From positions 930,001-994,000 of the forward strand of contig NZ_NISY01000001.1 in NCBI RefSeq assembly GCF_007595705.1: 64,000 nt of DNA. Direction: 5' to 3'. A model generated the notes under the pieces. It did not search any database, had not been told where the DNA came from, and was given only the letters and a program-made list of their open reading frames with translations. This document shows, piece by piece, positions 16,529-25,416 of the stretch. This stretch comes from Streptomyces sp. SAJ15. Its GTDB lineage: Bacteria > Actinomycetota > Actinomycetes > Streptomycetales > Streptomycetaceae. Position 1 is the stretch's first letter, and the number at the start of each line of letters is the position of its first letter. The translations under genes and the position numbers were made by a program.

Positions 16529-19500
16529 TCAGGAGCCCGACGACTTGCCGCCCGAGCGGCCGGAGCCCGCGCCCGCGGCCGCCTTCACGTTGCCGTTGTC
16601 CTTGCCGCCCTTGCCCCCGCTGGAGGGGGCCTCGAAGGACTCCAGGGCCTCCAGCACGTCCTGGACGCGGGAGATCTCGGCGTTGATGTCCTCGCGGCGG
16701 CGCACCAGCTGTTCCAGCTCGTGCTTGCCCTCCTCGACGATGCGCCGGGCCTCGTCGCGCGCCTCGGCGCGCACCCGCTCGGCGTCGCGCGTGGCGTCGG
16801 CCTTCTTCTGCTCGGCCTCCTTGAGCAGCGACTCCGCCTTCTTGACGGCGGCGATGCGGACCTTGTTGGCCTCGCTGCCGGCGTCCGAGACGATCTGCTT
16901 CGCCTTCTCCTCGGCCTCCACCAGCTGGGCCGTCGCCATCGCGGCCAGCTTGTCGACGCGCTCGCCGGTGGCCTTCATCTGCTCGGCCGACTCGCGGCGT
17001 GCCCGCTCGTGCAGCTCCTCCACCTCGGACTCCACGCGGGCGCGCAGCTCGTCGGCGCGCTCCCTTATCGCGGTGGCGTCCCCGCGGGCCTCGGCCAGCA
17101 TGGTGTCGGCGTCCGCGCGGGCCTTCTCCACGATGCCGGTGCCCTGGCCGGTCGCCTCGGTGACGATGCGCTCGGCCTCCTTGCGGGCGGCGCCGACCAT
17201 CGTGTCCGCCTGCTCCTCGGCGGCGGTGGCGGTGCGCAGCGCCGCCTCCTGGGCCTCCTTGGCGAGCCGCTCGGCCTCACTGCTGGCCTCGCTGACCAGC
17301 CGGTCGGCCTGCTTGGCGGCCTCCGCGCGGCGCTTGTTGGCGTCCTCGCGGGCGGCGTCGCCGGTGCGTTCCGCCTCCGCGCGCGCCTCGCTGACCAGTC
17401 GCTCGGCCTCCTTGGCCGCCGCGGCGGCGGCCTTCTCGGTCTCCGCGCGGGTGCGCGTGGCGTGCTGCTGGGCGGAGTTGACCGCCTCGGCGGCCTCGCT
17501 GCGCAGCCGCTCGGCCTCGTCCGTCGCCTCGGCGATGAGCCGGTCGGCCTGCTCGGCGGCGTCCGCGCGGCGCTTGTTCCCGTCCTCGCGCGCCTCGGAG
17601 GTGAGCTTCTCCGCCTCGTTGATGGCCTCCGTGAGCAGCCGGTCGGCCTGCTGCGCCGCCTCCGAACGGATGTTGTTGGCGTCGCTGCGCGCGTCCGCGC
17701 GGGTGCGCGCGGCGTCCTGCTCGGCGGTGGCACGCGCGTCGGTGGCCTCGGTGCGCAGCTGCTGCGCCCGTGCGTTGGCGTCGGAGACCACCCGCTCGGC
17801 CTCGGCGCGCATCCGCTTGGCGTCGCTCGTGGCCTCGGAGGTGAGCTTCTCCGCCTCCTTGGTGGCCTCGGCGATGAGCCGGTCGGCCTGCTCCGCCGCC
17901 TCGCTGCGGCGCTTGTTGGCGGCCTCGCGCGCCTCGGTGTCCATCCGCTCGGCCTCGGCCCGCACCCGCTCGGCCTCGCCGGTGGCCTCGGAGACCAGCC
18001 GCTCCGCCTCCGCCGTGGCCGCGGTGACCAGCCGCTCGCCCTCGTTGGTGGCCTCGGCGATGAGCCGGTCGGCCTGCTCCGCGGCCTCGCTGCGGCGCTT
18101 GTTGGCCGCCTCGCGTGCCTCGGTCGTGAGCCGCTCGGCCTCGGCGCGCAGCCGCTCGGCCTCCGCGGTGGCGTCGGCGACCAGTCGCTCGGCCTCGTTC
18201 GTGGCCTCGGTGACCAGCAGGTCCGCCTGCTCGGCGGCGTCGGTGCGCCGCTTGTTGGCCTCCTCGCGGGACTCGGTGCGCAGCCGGTCCGCCTCGGTGA
18301 TCGCCTCCGTGACCGTACGCTCCGCCAGCGACTCGGCGGCTTCGAGCTCCTGCTGGGCCTCGGCGCGCATCCGGACGGCGTCCTCGGCGGCGCGCTCCCG
18401 CTCCGCGTGCGCGTCGGCGCGGACCCGGTCCGCCTCCTCCTGGGCCTCGGTACGGGTGCGCTGCGCCGCGTGCTCGGCCGCCGAGCGCAGCCCGGCGATC
18501 TCCTCCTCGGCCTGCTCGTGCAGCCCGGCGACGGAGTCCCGCACCTGCTGGGCGGTCTGCTCGGCCGCGGCGACCAGCTCGGTGGCGCGCTCCTCGGCCT
18601 CGTCGACCAGCCGCTGCGCCTCCTCCTGTGCGTCGGCGACCCGCTTGCGGGCGGTCGCCAGCAGCTCCTCGCTCTGCTCGCGGGCCCGCTCACGCTCCTG
18701 CTGGGCCTCGTCGCGCGCGTCGCCCAGCAGCTTCTCGGCCTCGCGGCGCCGCCGGGCGGCCTCCTCCTGGGCGGCGCCCAGCGCCTCGGCGGCCTCGGCG
18801 CCCAGCCGCTCGGCGGCGGCCTTGGCCTCCGCGCGGACCCGGTCGGCGCTCTCCTGCGCCTCGGTGCGCAGCCGCTCGGCCTCCGCGGCCGCCTCGGTGC
18901 GCAGCCGGCCCGCGGCCGCCTCGCCCTCGGCACGGGCGGTGGAGGCGTCCTCGGCGGCCTCGGCACGCAGCCGCTCGGCCTCCGTCTCGGCCTGCTCCTG
19001 GAGGGCGCGCAGCCGCTCCGCGGCCTCGCCGCGCAGCCGCTCGGTCTCCTCGCCGGCCTCCCGGCGCAGCCGCTCCGCCTCGGCCCGCGCCTCGCGCAGC
19101 GCCTCCTCGGCGGCGGCGACCCGCGCCTCCGCCTCCTGGTGCCGCCGGGACAGCTCGGCCTCGGCCTCGGTGCGCCGCTCGGTCAGCGCCGCCTCGGTCT
19201 CCTCGCGCAGCCGCGCCGCGGCGTCCGCGGCCTCCGACCGCACCCGGCCGGCCTGCTCCTCGGCCGTGGAGACCAGCTCCTCGGCCTCCTCACGGGCCCG
19301 CTCCAGGGCCTCCTCGGCCTGCTTGCGCAGCCCCGAGGCGCGCTCGGCGGCCTCGGCCCGCACCCGCTCGCTCTCGGCGGTGGCGCCGGTGCGGGTCTCC
19401 TCCGCGTCCGCCTTGGCCTTGGTCAGCAGCTCCTCGGCGGTGCCGGCGGCCTCCTCGATCTGCTGGACGGCCTCGCGGCGCGCCTCGGCGCGGATCCGCT

Positions 19501-20869
19501 CGCCCTCCTCGGCCGCCTCCGCGCGCAGCGCCTCGGCCTCGCCGCGCAGCCGCCGGGCCTCCTCCTGGAGCTCGACGGTCTTGGCGCGGTACTCCTTGGT
19601 GTCGTCCTGAGCGGCGCCCTTGAGCTGCTCGGCGGTGTCGTGCGCCTCGGCGCGCAGCCGGTCCGCCTCCGCCTCGGCCTCCCGCCGCAGCCGCTCGGCC
19701 TCCTCGGCGGCCGCCCTGGTGGTGGCGCGGGCGTCCTCGGACGCCTTGGTCAGCACCTCCTCGGCGGTACGGGCGGCCTTGGCCAGCTGCGCCGCCGAGT
19801 CCTCGGCGGCCTTCGCGCGGGCGGCCTCCTGCGCCTCGGCGAGCACCCGCTCCGCCTCCGCGCGGGCGTCGTCGCGCAGCTGCTCGGCCTCGGCCTTGAG
19901 CGCCTCGGCGCTCTTGGTGGCGTCGCCCACCAGCCGGGCGATCTCCGCCTTGGCGGTGCGGCTGCGCTGCTCGTTGTCGGTCTCGGCGGCCGAAAGCCGC
20001 TGGGCCGCCGCGTCCTTGGCCTCGGCGAGCACCTTCTCGGCCTCCGCCCGCGCCCGGCGCAGCGCCTCGTCGGCCTCCTGCATCCGGGTCTCGGCGGTCC
20101 GGGTCAGCTCGGCCGCCTGCTGCCGTGCCTGGTCGGACTCGGCGGTGGTGGCGGACCGCAGCTGCTCGGCGTGGTCGGTGGCCTCCTGGGCCTGCGCCCC
20201 GGCCGCGTTGAGCATGCGCTCGGCGTCGCTGCGGGCGCGGCGCAGGATCGCCTCCGCCTCGGCGCGCGCCGCCTCCGCCTCGGAGCCCAGCCGCTGCCGG
20301 GTCTGCTCCGCCAGCCGCTGCGCCTCCGCGCGGGCGGTCGCCAGCGCGTGCTCGGCCTCGGCCCGCGACTCGTCCATCAGTCGGCGGGCCTGCGCCTCGG
20401 TGCGGGCCCGCAACTGCTCGGCCCAGGCCACGTTCTCGTTGACGTGCGACTCGACGGTGGAGCGCCGCTCGGCGAGCTCCTCGTCCAGCCGCTGCCGTCG
20501 GGCCACCGCCTCGGCGTGCAGCTCGGACTCCAGCCGCGCCTGCCGCTCGGCGTGCTCCTGGAGCAGCCGCTGGGTCTGGGCGCGGGCCTCCCGCACCTCG
20601 CGTTCGGCGTCCGCGCGGATCTGGTCGGCCTGCGCCTGGGCGTTACGCAGCAGCTGCTCGGCCTGGTAGCCGAGATCGGCGCTGTCGTAGGCGGGACGGG
20701 TCATCAGGGTGCGGCGCGCCTCATGCAGCTTGGCGCGCAACACCTCGACCTGGTAGCCGAGGTCGTCGGCGTGCTGGACGGCCTTCTCCCGCTCCGTCTT
20801 CAGCCGCTCCATCTCGGCCTCGAACTTCGCGAGGTGGTCGTCAGGCTCGTAGCGGTCGTAGCCCCGCAC
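16529..20869 (-). CDS. scy: Scy, giant coiled-coil organiser of the hyphal tip
   Basis: A 1446-residue protein, longer than the roughly 1.3-kb-residue S. coelicolor Scy as I recall it. The N-terminus MRGYDRYEPDDHLAKFEAEM and a following segment (EREKAVQHADDLGYQVEVLR) are typical of Scy. Residues from about 60 to 1390 are a continuous Ala/Glu/Arg/Leu helix. The central part is built of 51-residue repeats of four 11-residue steps plus 7, recognisable by ANKRRxxAAEQAD; at least one copy carries an extra 11-residue step. The C-terminus is a Gly/Ser/Lys-rich disordered tail. Scy is established to work with DivIVA and FilP at growing tips in branching and polar growth. The GTG start at 20869 gives the family N-terminus. 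It is monocistronic with a strong terminator. Confidence 0.95.
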   Translation of the reverse strand: MRGYDRYEPDDHLAKFEAEMERLKTEREKAVQHADDLGYQVEVLRAKLHEARRTLMTRPAYDSADLGYQAEQLLRNAQAQADQIRADAEREVREARAQTQRLLQEHAERQARLESELHAEAVARRQRLDEELAERRSTVESHVNENVAWAEQLRARTEAQARRLMDESRAEAEHALATARAEAQRLAEQTRQRLGSEAEAARAEAEAILRRARSDAERMLNAAGAQAQEATDHAEQLRSATTAESDQARQQAAELTRTAETRMQEADEALRRARAEAEKVLAEAKDAAAQRLSAAETDNEQRSRTAKAEIARLVGDATKSAEALKAEAEQLRDDARAEAERVLAEAQEAARAKAAEDSAAQLAKAARTAEEVLTKASEDARATTRAAAEEAERLRREAEAEADRLRAEAHDTAEQLKGAAQDDTKEYRAKTVELQEEARRLRGEAEALRAEAAEEGERIRAEARREAVQQIEEAAGTAEELLTKAKADAEETRTGATAESERVRAEAAERASGLRKQAEEALERAREEAEELVSTAEEQAGRVRSEAADAAARLREETEAALTERRTEAEAELSRRHQEAEARVAAAEEALREARAEAERLRREAGEETERLRGEAAERLRALQEQAETEAERLRAEAAEDASTARAEGEAAAGRLRTEAAAEAERLRTEAQESADRVRAEAKAAAERLGAEAAEALGAAQEEAARRRREAEKLLGDARDEAQQERERAREQSEELLATARKRVADAQEEAQRLVDEAEERATELVAAAEQTAQQVRDSVAGLHEQAEEEIAGLRSAAEHAAQRTRTEAQEEADRVRADAHAERERAAEDAVRMRAEAQQELEAAESLAERTVTEAITEADRLRTESREEANKRRTDAAEQADLLVTEATNEAERLVADATAEAERLRAEAERLTTEAREAANKRRSEAAEQADRLIAEATNEGERLVTAATAEAERLVSEATGEAERVRAEAERMDTEAREAANKRRSEAAEQADRLIAEATKEAEKLTSEATSDAKRMRAEAERVVSDANARAQQLRTEATDARATAEQDAARTRADARSDANNIRSEAAQQADRLLTEAINEAEKLTSEAREDGNKRRADAAEQADRLIAEATDEAERLRSEAAEAVNSAQQHATRTRAETEKAAAAAAKEAERLVSEARAEAERTGDAAREDANKRRAEAAKQADRLVSEASSEAERLAKEAQEAALRTATAAEEQADTMVGAARKEAERIVTEATGQGTGIVEKARADADTMLAEARGDATAIRERADELRARVESEVEELHERARRESAEQMKATGERVDKLAAMATAQLVEAEEKAKQIVSDAGSEANKVRIAAVKKAESLLKEAEQKKADATRDAERVRAEARDEARRIVEEGKHELEQLVRRREDINAEISRVQDVLEALESFEAPSSGGKGGKDNGNVKAAAGAGSGRSGGKSSGS

Positions 20870-21076
20870 AGCGCGGTCCCATCCGTCCCCTGGTCGCGTT
20901 GGCAGCCGGCTCCGTTCCTGCGTACTTCTCGTACGTGAGGTCGTAACGGAGCTGGCCCTTCCGAAGAAATGGTGTCAGATCATCGGCAAAGCTTGGGCCG
21001 GGCCCCGTAGCTGATCCCGTCTCCCGTTCCCGTACCCCGGCCGAGCCTGCACTCTACCGGCAGGGGAAGGGGTAGG

Positions 21077-21517
21077 TCAGTGCTCCGCCCCGGTGGGTGG
21101 CGCGGCCGTCACCAGTTCCGTCAGCACACCGTGGCAGTCCTTGGGGTGGAGGAAGGTGATGCGGGAGTCCATGGAGCCGCGCCGCGGCTGGTCGTAGAGG
21201 ACCCGGACGCCCTTCTCGCGGATGGCCTCCGCGTCCCCGTCCACGTCCGCGGTGCCGAAGGCGATGTGGTGCACGCCCTCGCCGTTCTTGGCCAGCCACT
21301 TGCCGACCGCGGAGTCCTCGCGGGTCGGTTCGAGCAGCTGCAGGTAGGAGGCGCCGCCGTCGGACGTCTCGTTGATCTTCAGCATGGCCTCGCGCACGCC
21401 CTGCTCCTCGTTGACCTCGCTGTGGAACACCTCGAAGCCGTACGTGGCACGGTAGAACTCGACGGTCTTGTCGAGGTCGAAGCAGGCGATCCCGATGTGG
21501 TCGATTCGCGTCAGCAT
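21077..21517 (-). CDS. mce: Methylmalonyl-CoA epimerase
   Basis: Interconverts (2R)- and (2S)-methylmalonyl-CoA. The product is 146 residues, the standard length, with the glyoxalase/VOC fold. Probable metal ligands are His7 (RIDHIGIA), Gln60 (SYLQLLEP), His84 (GVHHIAFG) and Glu134 (LTELVT), with spacing matching the known epimerases. I chose the ATG at 21517; the upstream in-frame extension is not family-like. It is divergent from the thiolase gene, and MeaB lies beyond, so three methylmalonyl/acyl-CoA genes sit together. Confidence 0.95.
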   Translation of the reverse strand: MLTRIDHIGIACFDLDKTVEFYRATYGFEVFHSEVNEEQGVREAMLKINETSDGGASYLQLLEPTREDSAVGKWLAKNGEGVHHIAFGTADVDGDAEAIREKGVRVLYDQPRRGSMDSRITFLHPKDCHGVLTELVTAAPPTGAEH

Positions 21518-21657
21518 GGTCCCAGTCCACCGCTCGCGACTCCGATTACGCAACGTGCGCGCGATCACACCTACGGCCCGGTGACCCGACGGGTACCGCT
21601 CAGTACATTGACGGTAACCCTCGTTAACTTCCTTCTTCTCGTGGAAGGGGCAGCACC

Positions 21658-22869
21658 ATGACCTCTGGTTCTGGTTCCCATGGTTCTACCTCCGTGATCG
21701 TCGCGGGCGCCCGGACGCCCATGGGCCGCCTGCTCGGCAGCCTGCGCTCCTTCTCCGGGACGGACCTCGGCTCCATCGCCATCAAGGCGGCCCTCGACCG
21801 GGCCGGCATCGGCGGCGACCAGGTGCAGTATGTGATCATGGGGCAGGTGCTGCAGGCCGGCGCCGGCCAGATCCCGGCCCGGCAGGCGGCGGTCAAGGCG
21901 GGCATCCCGATGAACGTGCCCGCGCTGACCATCAACAAGGTCTGCCTCTCCGGTCTGGACGCCATCGCGCTGGCCGACCAGCTCATCCGCGCCGGCGAGT
22001 TCGACGTGATCGTGGCCGGCGGCCAGGAGTCGATGACCAACGCGCCGCACCTGCTGCCCAAGTCGCGTGAGGGCTACAAGTACGGCGCGATCGAGATGAT
22101 CGACGCCATGGCGTACGACGGGCTCACCGACCCCTTCGACGGCATCGCGATGGGCGCGTCCACCGAGCGCCACAACAGCCGGCTGGGCATCAAGCGGGAG
22201 GAGCAGGACGAGGTCTCCGCGCTCTCCCAGCAGCGGGCCGCCGCGGCGCAGAAGAACGGCCTGTTCGAGGCCGAGATCACCCCGGTGGAGATCCCGCAGC
22301 GCAAGGGCGAACCGGTGATCTTCTCGAAGGACGAGGGCATCCGCGGCGACACCACCGTCGAGACCCTGGCCAAGCTGCGCCCCGCCTTCGACAAGAACGG
22401 CACGATCACCGCCGGCTCCTCCTCGCAGATCTCCGACGGCGCCGCCGCGGTGGTGGTCATGAGCAAGGCCAAGGCCGAGGAGCTGGGCCTGGACTGGATC
22501 GCCGAGATCGGCGCCCACGGCAATGTGGCCGGCCCGGACAACTCGCTCCAGTCCCAGCCCTCCAACGCGATCCTGCACGCGCTGGGCAAGGAGGGCCTGA
22601 GCGTCGAGGACCTCGACCTCATCGAGATCAACGAGGCGTTCGCGGCGGTCACCGTCCAGTCAATGAAGGACCTCGGAGTCTCCTCCGAAAAGGTGAACGT
22701 CAACGGCGGTGCCATCGCCCTGGGTCACCCGATCGGCATGTCCGGCGCGCGGATCGTGCTCCACCTGGCGCTGGAGCTGAAGCGGCGCGGCGGCGGGGTC
22801 GGCGCGGCCGGACTCTGCGGCGGCGGCGGTCAGGGCGACGCGCTGATCATCCGGGTGCCGCAGAAGTGA
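21658..22869 (+). CDS. Acetyl-CoA C-acetyltransferase (thiolase)
   Basis: Condenses two acetyl-CoA to acetoacetyl-CoA or cleaves it. A 403-residue thiolase of normal length. The nucleophile Cys96 lies in [13 protein letters not shown]. The second catalytic stretch is [16 protein letters not shown] (His), and the C-terminal Cys is in [14 protein letters not shown]. The ATG is preceded by GGAAGGGGC. Upstream, TTGACGGTAACCCTCGTTAA (21608-21627) contains an imperfect TAAC/GTTA dyad that may be an operator. With Hbd at 0.9 kb it could start the C4 acyl-CoA route. It is divergent from mce. Confidence 0.95.
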   Translation: MTSGSGSHGSTSVIVAGARTPMGRLLGSLRSFSGTDLGSIAIKAALDRAGIGGDQVQYVIMGQVLQAGAGQIPARQAAVKAGIPMNVPALTINKVCLSGLDAIALADQLIRAGEFDVIVAGGQESMTNAPHLLPKSREGYKYGAIEMIDAMAYDGLTDPFDGIAMGASTERHNSRLGIKREEQDEVSALSQQRAAAAQKNGLFEAEITPVEIPQRKGEPVIFSKDEGIRGDTTVETLAKLRPAFDKNGTITAGSSSQISDGAAAVVVMSKAKAEELGLDWIAEIGAHGNVAGPDNSLQSQPSNAILHALGKEGLSVEDLDLIEINEAFAAVTVQSMKDLGVSSEKVNVNGGAIALGHPIGMSGARIVLHLALELKRRGGGVGAAGLCGGGGQGDALIIRVPQK

Positions 22870-22945
22870 CACGGGCGCTCGGCGCCGTGCCGGGCGACAC
22901 GGCGCGGCGCCGAGTGGTTCGGTCCGGCGTCGAGGGGCCTCTGAT

Positions 22946-23033
22946 GGCGCGGCGCCGAGGGGCCTCTGGTGGCGCGGCGCCGAGGGGCCTCCGGTGGCGC
23001 GGCGCCGAGGGGCCTCCGGTGGCGCGGCGCGGC
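22946..23033. repeat. 25-bp tandem repeat, about 3.5 copies
   Basis: The unit GGCGCGGCGCCGAGGGGCCT plus CCGGT or CTGGT starts at 22946, 22971 and 22996, with a fourth partial copy from 23021. A degenerate copy lies just upstream around 22900-22945. It fills the 287-bp gap between the thiolase stop and meaB and contains the GGCGCC palindrome in each unit. Confidence 0.85.
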
Positions 23034-23156
23034 GGGCGCTGACGGAGCAGAGCGGACCGGAACGGGCACAGATGTAGCCAGAAGCGGCACTGACGTAGCA
23101 GGGTCGGTCCTGAAACGGTCGTAGTCAGTCGTACGAGTGTGTGGAACGGAGCGCTG

Positions 23157-24113
23157 ATGGTTGACGTCCCCGAGCTGGTGGAGCAGGCACGCCAGGGGCG
23201 GCCGCGAGCCGTGGCCCGGCTGATCTCCCTGGTGGAGGGGGCGTCTCCGCAGCTGCGCGAGGTCATGGCCGCGTTGGCGCCGCTCACCGGCGGCGCCTAC
23301 GTGGTCGGGCTGACCGGCTCGCCCGGCGTCGGCAAGTCCACCACCACGTCCGCCCTGGTCACCGCCTACCGGCGGGCCGGCAAGCGGGTCGGGGTGCTGG
23401 CCGTCGACCCCTCCTCGCCGTTCTCCGGCGGGGCGCTGCTCGGCGACCGGGTGCGGATGAGCGATCACGCCTCCGACCCCGGCGTCTACATCCGGTCCAT
23501 GGCCACCCGGGGCCACCTCGGCGGCCTCGCCTGGGCCGCCCCCCAGGCCATCCGGGTGCTGGACGCGGCCGGCTGCGACGTGGTGCTGGTGGAGACCGTG
23601 GGCGTCGGCCAGTCCGAGGTGGAGATCGCCGCCCAGGCCGACACCAGCGTGGTGCTGTTGGCCCCCGGCATGGGGGACGGGATCCAGGCCGCCAAGGCCG
23701 GCATCCTGGAGATCGGCGACGTCTACGTGGTCAACAAGGCCGACCGGGACGGCGCCGACGCGACCGCCCGGGAACTCAACCACATGCTCGGCCTCGGCGA
23801 GTCCCGCGGCCCCGGCGACTGGCGGCCGCCGATCGTCAAGACCGTCGCCGCGCGCGCCGAGGGGATCGACGAGGTCGTCGAGGCCCTGGAGAAGCACCGC
23901 GCCTGGATGGAGGAGCGCGGTGTGCTCGCCGAGCGGCGGCTGCGGCGCGCCTCCGGCGAGGTCGAGACCATCGCCGTGACGGCCCTGCGACAGCGCATCG
24001 GCGACCTGCACGGCGACCGGCGGCTGGACGCGCTGGCGGAGCGGATCGTCGGCGGCGAGCTGGATCCGTACGCGGCGGCCGACGAGCTGGTGGACGGGCT
24101 GACGCAGGGCTGA
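23157..24113 (+). CDS. meaB: Methylmalonyl-CoA mutase-associated GTPase MeaB
   Basis: A G3E-family GTPase that loads and protects adenosylcobalamin mutases (methylmalonyl-CoA or isobutyryl-CoA mutase). 318 residues. Walker A GSPGVGKS lies at about 54-61, the Mg/switch segment VDPSSPFSGGALLGDRVRM follows, and VETVGVGQSE and the base-recognition NKADRDG are present. The ATG at 23157 is chosen, with GGAACGGAG just upstream, over the in-frame GTG at 23139. No mutase gene is adjacent; the icmA gene at 32.1 kb is one plausible client. Confidence 0.95.
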   Translation: MVDVPELVEQARQGRPRAVARLISLVEGASPQLREVMAALAPLTGGAYVVGLTGSPGVGKSTTTSALVTAYRRAGKRVGVLAVDPSSPFSGGALLGDRVRMSDHASDPGVYIRSMATRGHLGGLAWAAPQAIRVLDAAGCDVVLVETVGVGQSEVEIAAQADTSVVLLAPGMGDGIQAAKAGILEIGDVYVVNKADRDGADATARELNHMLGLGESRGPGDWRPPIVKTVAARAEGIDEVVEALEKHRAWMEERGVLAERRLRRASGEVETIAVTALRQRIGDLHGDRRLDALAERIVGGELDPYAAADELVDGLTQG

Positions 24114-24132
24114 GCCGGCCCGGTGGGCCGGT

Positions 24133-24160
24133 CGCCCCGGGCCCGCGGGGCCCGGGGGCG
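24133..24160 (+). terminator. Terminator downstream of meaB
   Basis: CGCC plus CCGGGCCC (24133-24144) pairs with GGGCCCGG and GGCG (24148-24160), leaving one bulged G and a three-base loop. It starts 20 nt after the stop. Confidence 0.65.
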
Positions 24161-24207
24161 CCCCTTCCGCCGCCGAGGGGGTGTACCGGCGGTGGCGGGC
24201 GGACGGG

Positions 24208-24624
24208 TCAGTCGTCCGAGTCGTCGCCGCGCTCGGTGTCCGTGATCTGGGTGACCTTGCCCGTCTTCAGGTCCACGCGCAGCTCGTGCTCCTTGCGGTC
24301 CTTGCCCTGGACCTCGACCTCCCAGGCGTGCCGCGCGCCCTCGTCGTCGAGGTCGACCGAGGTGACCGTGCCGTGGGAGGCGGCGGCGCGGGCGGCCTCG
24401 GCCGCGTCGATCCGCGCGTCCTTGAGGGCGGCGAGCTCGGCGGTGGCCTCCGCGCGGTCCTCCCGCCGGTCGTCGCGGTCGTCCCGCCGGTCGTCGTCGC
24501 GGTCGGCTGTGACGGACGGCGCGGAGACGTGCGGGTCGTCCCCCGCGACGGCGAAGGCCGTGGCCGTGCCGCCGCCGACGAGGACGGCCGCGACGATGCC
24601 GGCGATGACGATGTTGCGCTTCAT
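24208..24624 (-). CDS. Exported PepSY-domain protein
   Basis: A 138-residue protein. It begins MKRNIVIAGIVAAVLVGGG, a clear signal peptide or anchor, with a likely cleavage near Ala-Phe-Ala-Val-Ala-Gly. A very charged linker of Asp and Arg follows (RDDDRRDDRDDRRED) and then a PepSY fold ending in the usual strand pair (WEVEVQG ... LRVDLKTGKVTQI). PepSY proteins act as small extracytoplasmic binding modules, often beside two-component systems. It is divergent from an OmpR-type regulator and sensor kinase whose external domain carries a similar Asp-rich run. The ATG at 24624 has GGAGGAGCAACC before it. Confidence 0.88.
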   Translation of the reverse strand: MKRNIVIAGIVAAVLVGGGTATAFAVAGDDPHVSAPSVTADRDDDRRDDRDDRREDRAEATAELAALKDARIDAAEAARAAASHGTVTSVDLDDEGARHAWEVEVQGKDRKEHELRVDLKTGKVTQITDTERGDDSDD

Positions 24625-24693
24625 GGTTGCTCCTCCCGAGCCGTTCGAACCCCGGTGGTCCGAACGAGGTGTCACCACCGTGCCGGGCGGATG

Positions 24694-24731
24694 CTGAAGC
24701 CAGGCTGAAGAAGCCTGAAGGGCTCTTCAGG
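24694..24731. promoter_or_regulatory. Candidate response-regulator operator: three CTGAAG direct repeats plus a dyad
   Basis: CTGAAG occurs at 24694, 24705 and 24715, spaced 11 and 10 bp apart, one helical turn, as is typical of OmpR-family sites. The last copy is part of an inverted repeat CCTGAAG (24714-24720), GGCT, CTTCAGG (24725-24731). It lies between the divergent PepSY and response-regulator genes, 23 bp upstream of the regulator ATG, so autoregulation plus control of the PepSY gene is likely. Confidence 0.6.
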
Positions 24732-24753
24732 TCGGGTTTGGCATCGTGGGCGC

Positions 24754-25416
24754 ATGCGTTTGCTGATCGTGGAGGATGAGAAGCGGCTCGCGCTGTCCCT
24801 GGCCAGGGGGCTGACGGCCGAGGGCTTCGCCGTGGACGTGGCGCACGACGGGCTGGAAGGACTGCACCGCGCGGGCACGGGAACGTACGACCTGGTCGTC
24901 CTCGACATCATGCTGCCCGGCATGAACGGCTACCGGGTCTGCTCGGCGCTGCGCGCCGCCGGCCACGAGGTGCCGATCCTGATGCTGACCGCCAAGGACG
25001 GCGAGTACGACGAGGCCGAGGGGCTGGACACCGGGGCCGACGACTATCTCACCAAGCCGTTCTCGTACGTCGTGCTGCTGGCCCGGGTGCGCGCGCTGCT
25101 GCGCCGCCGCGGGCCCGGCGCCTCGCCCGTGCTGCGGCTGGGGCGGCTGGCGGTCGACCGCGGCGCCCGGCGGGTGGAGCGGGACGGGACGGCCGTGCCG
25201 CTGACCGCCAAGGAGTTCGCGGTCCTGGAGCAGCTGGCGGTGCGCCCCGGAGAGGTCGTCTCCAAGGCCGAGATCCTGGAGCACGTCTGGGACTTCGCCT
25301 ACGAGGGGGACCCCAACATCGTCGAGGTCTACATCAGCGCCCTGCGCCGAAAGTTGGGGGCCGGGCTGATCGAGACCGTGCGCGGCGCCGGCTACCGGCT
25401 GGTGAGCGGTGGCTAG
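24754..25416 (+). CDS. OmpR/PhoB-family response regulator
   Basis: A 220-residue regulator. The receiver domain has acidic EDE at 7-9, phospho-acceptor Asp51 (LVVLDIMLPG), Thr in MLTAKD and Lys in DYLTKPF. The C-terminal winged helix shows LTAKEFAVLEQLAVRPGEVV, VEVYISALRRKLG and VRGAGYRL. It overlaps the sensor kinase gene by 8 nt, so they form one operon. A CTGAAG repeat cluster lies just upstream. It is expected to regulate itself and the divergent PepSY gene; the signal is unknown. Confidence 0.95.
   Translation: MRLLIVEDEKRLALSLARGLTAEGFAVDVAHDGLEGLHRAGTGTYDLVVLDIMLPGMNGYRVCSALRAAGHEVPILMLTAKDGEYDEAEGLDTGADDYLTKPFSYVVLLARVRALLRRRGPGASPVLRLGRLAVDRGARRVERDGTAVPLTAKEFAVLEQLAVRPGEVVSKAEILEHVWDFAYEGDPNIVEVYISALRRKLGAGLIETVRGAGYRLVSGG

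Noticed and set aside
15669..20938. Very long plus-strand open frames opposite scy
   Set aside because: They arise because the GC-biased third positions of the coiled-coil repeats leave few stops on the other strand. Their Ser/Ala/Arg or Leu/Gly-rich translations look like no protein family, and the scy frame is clearly the real one.
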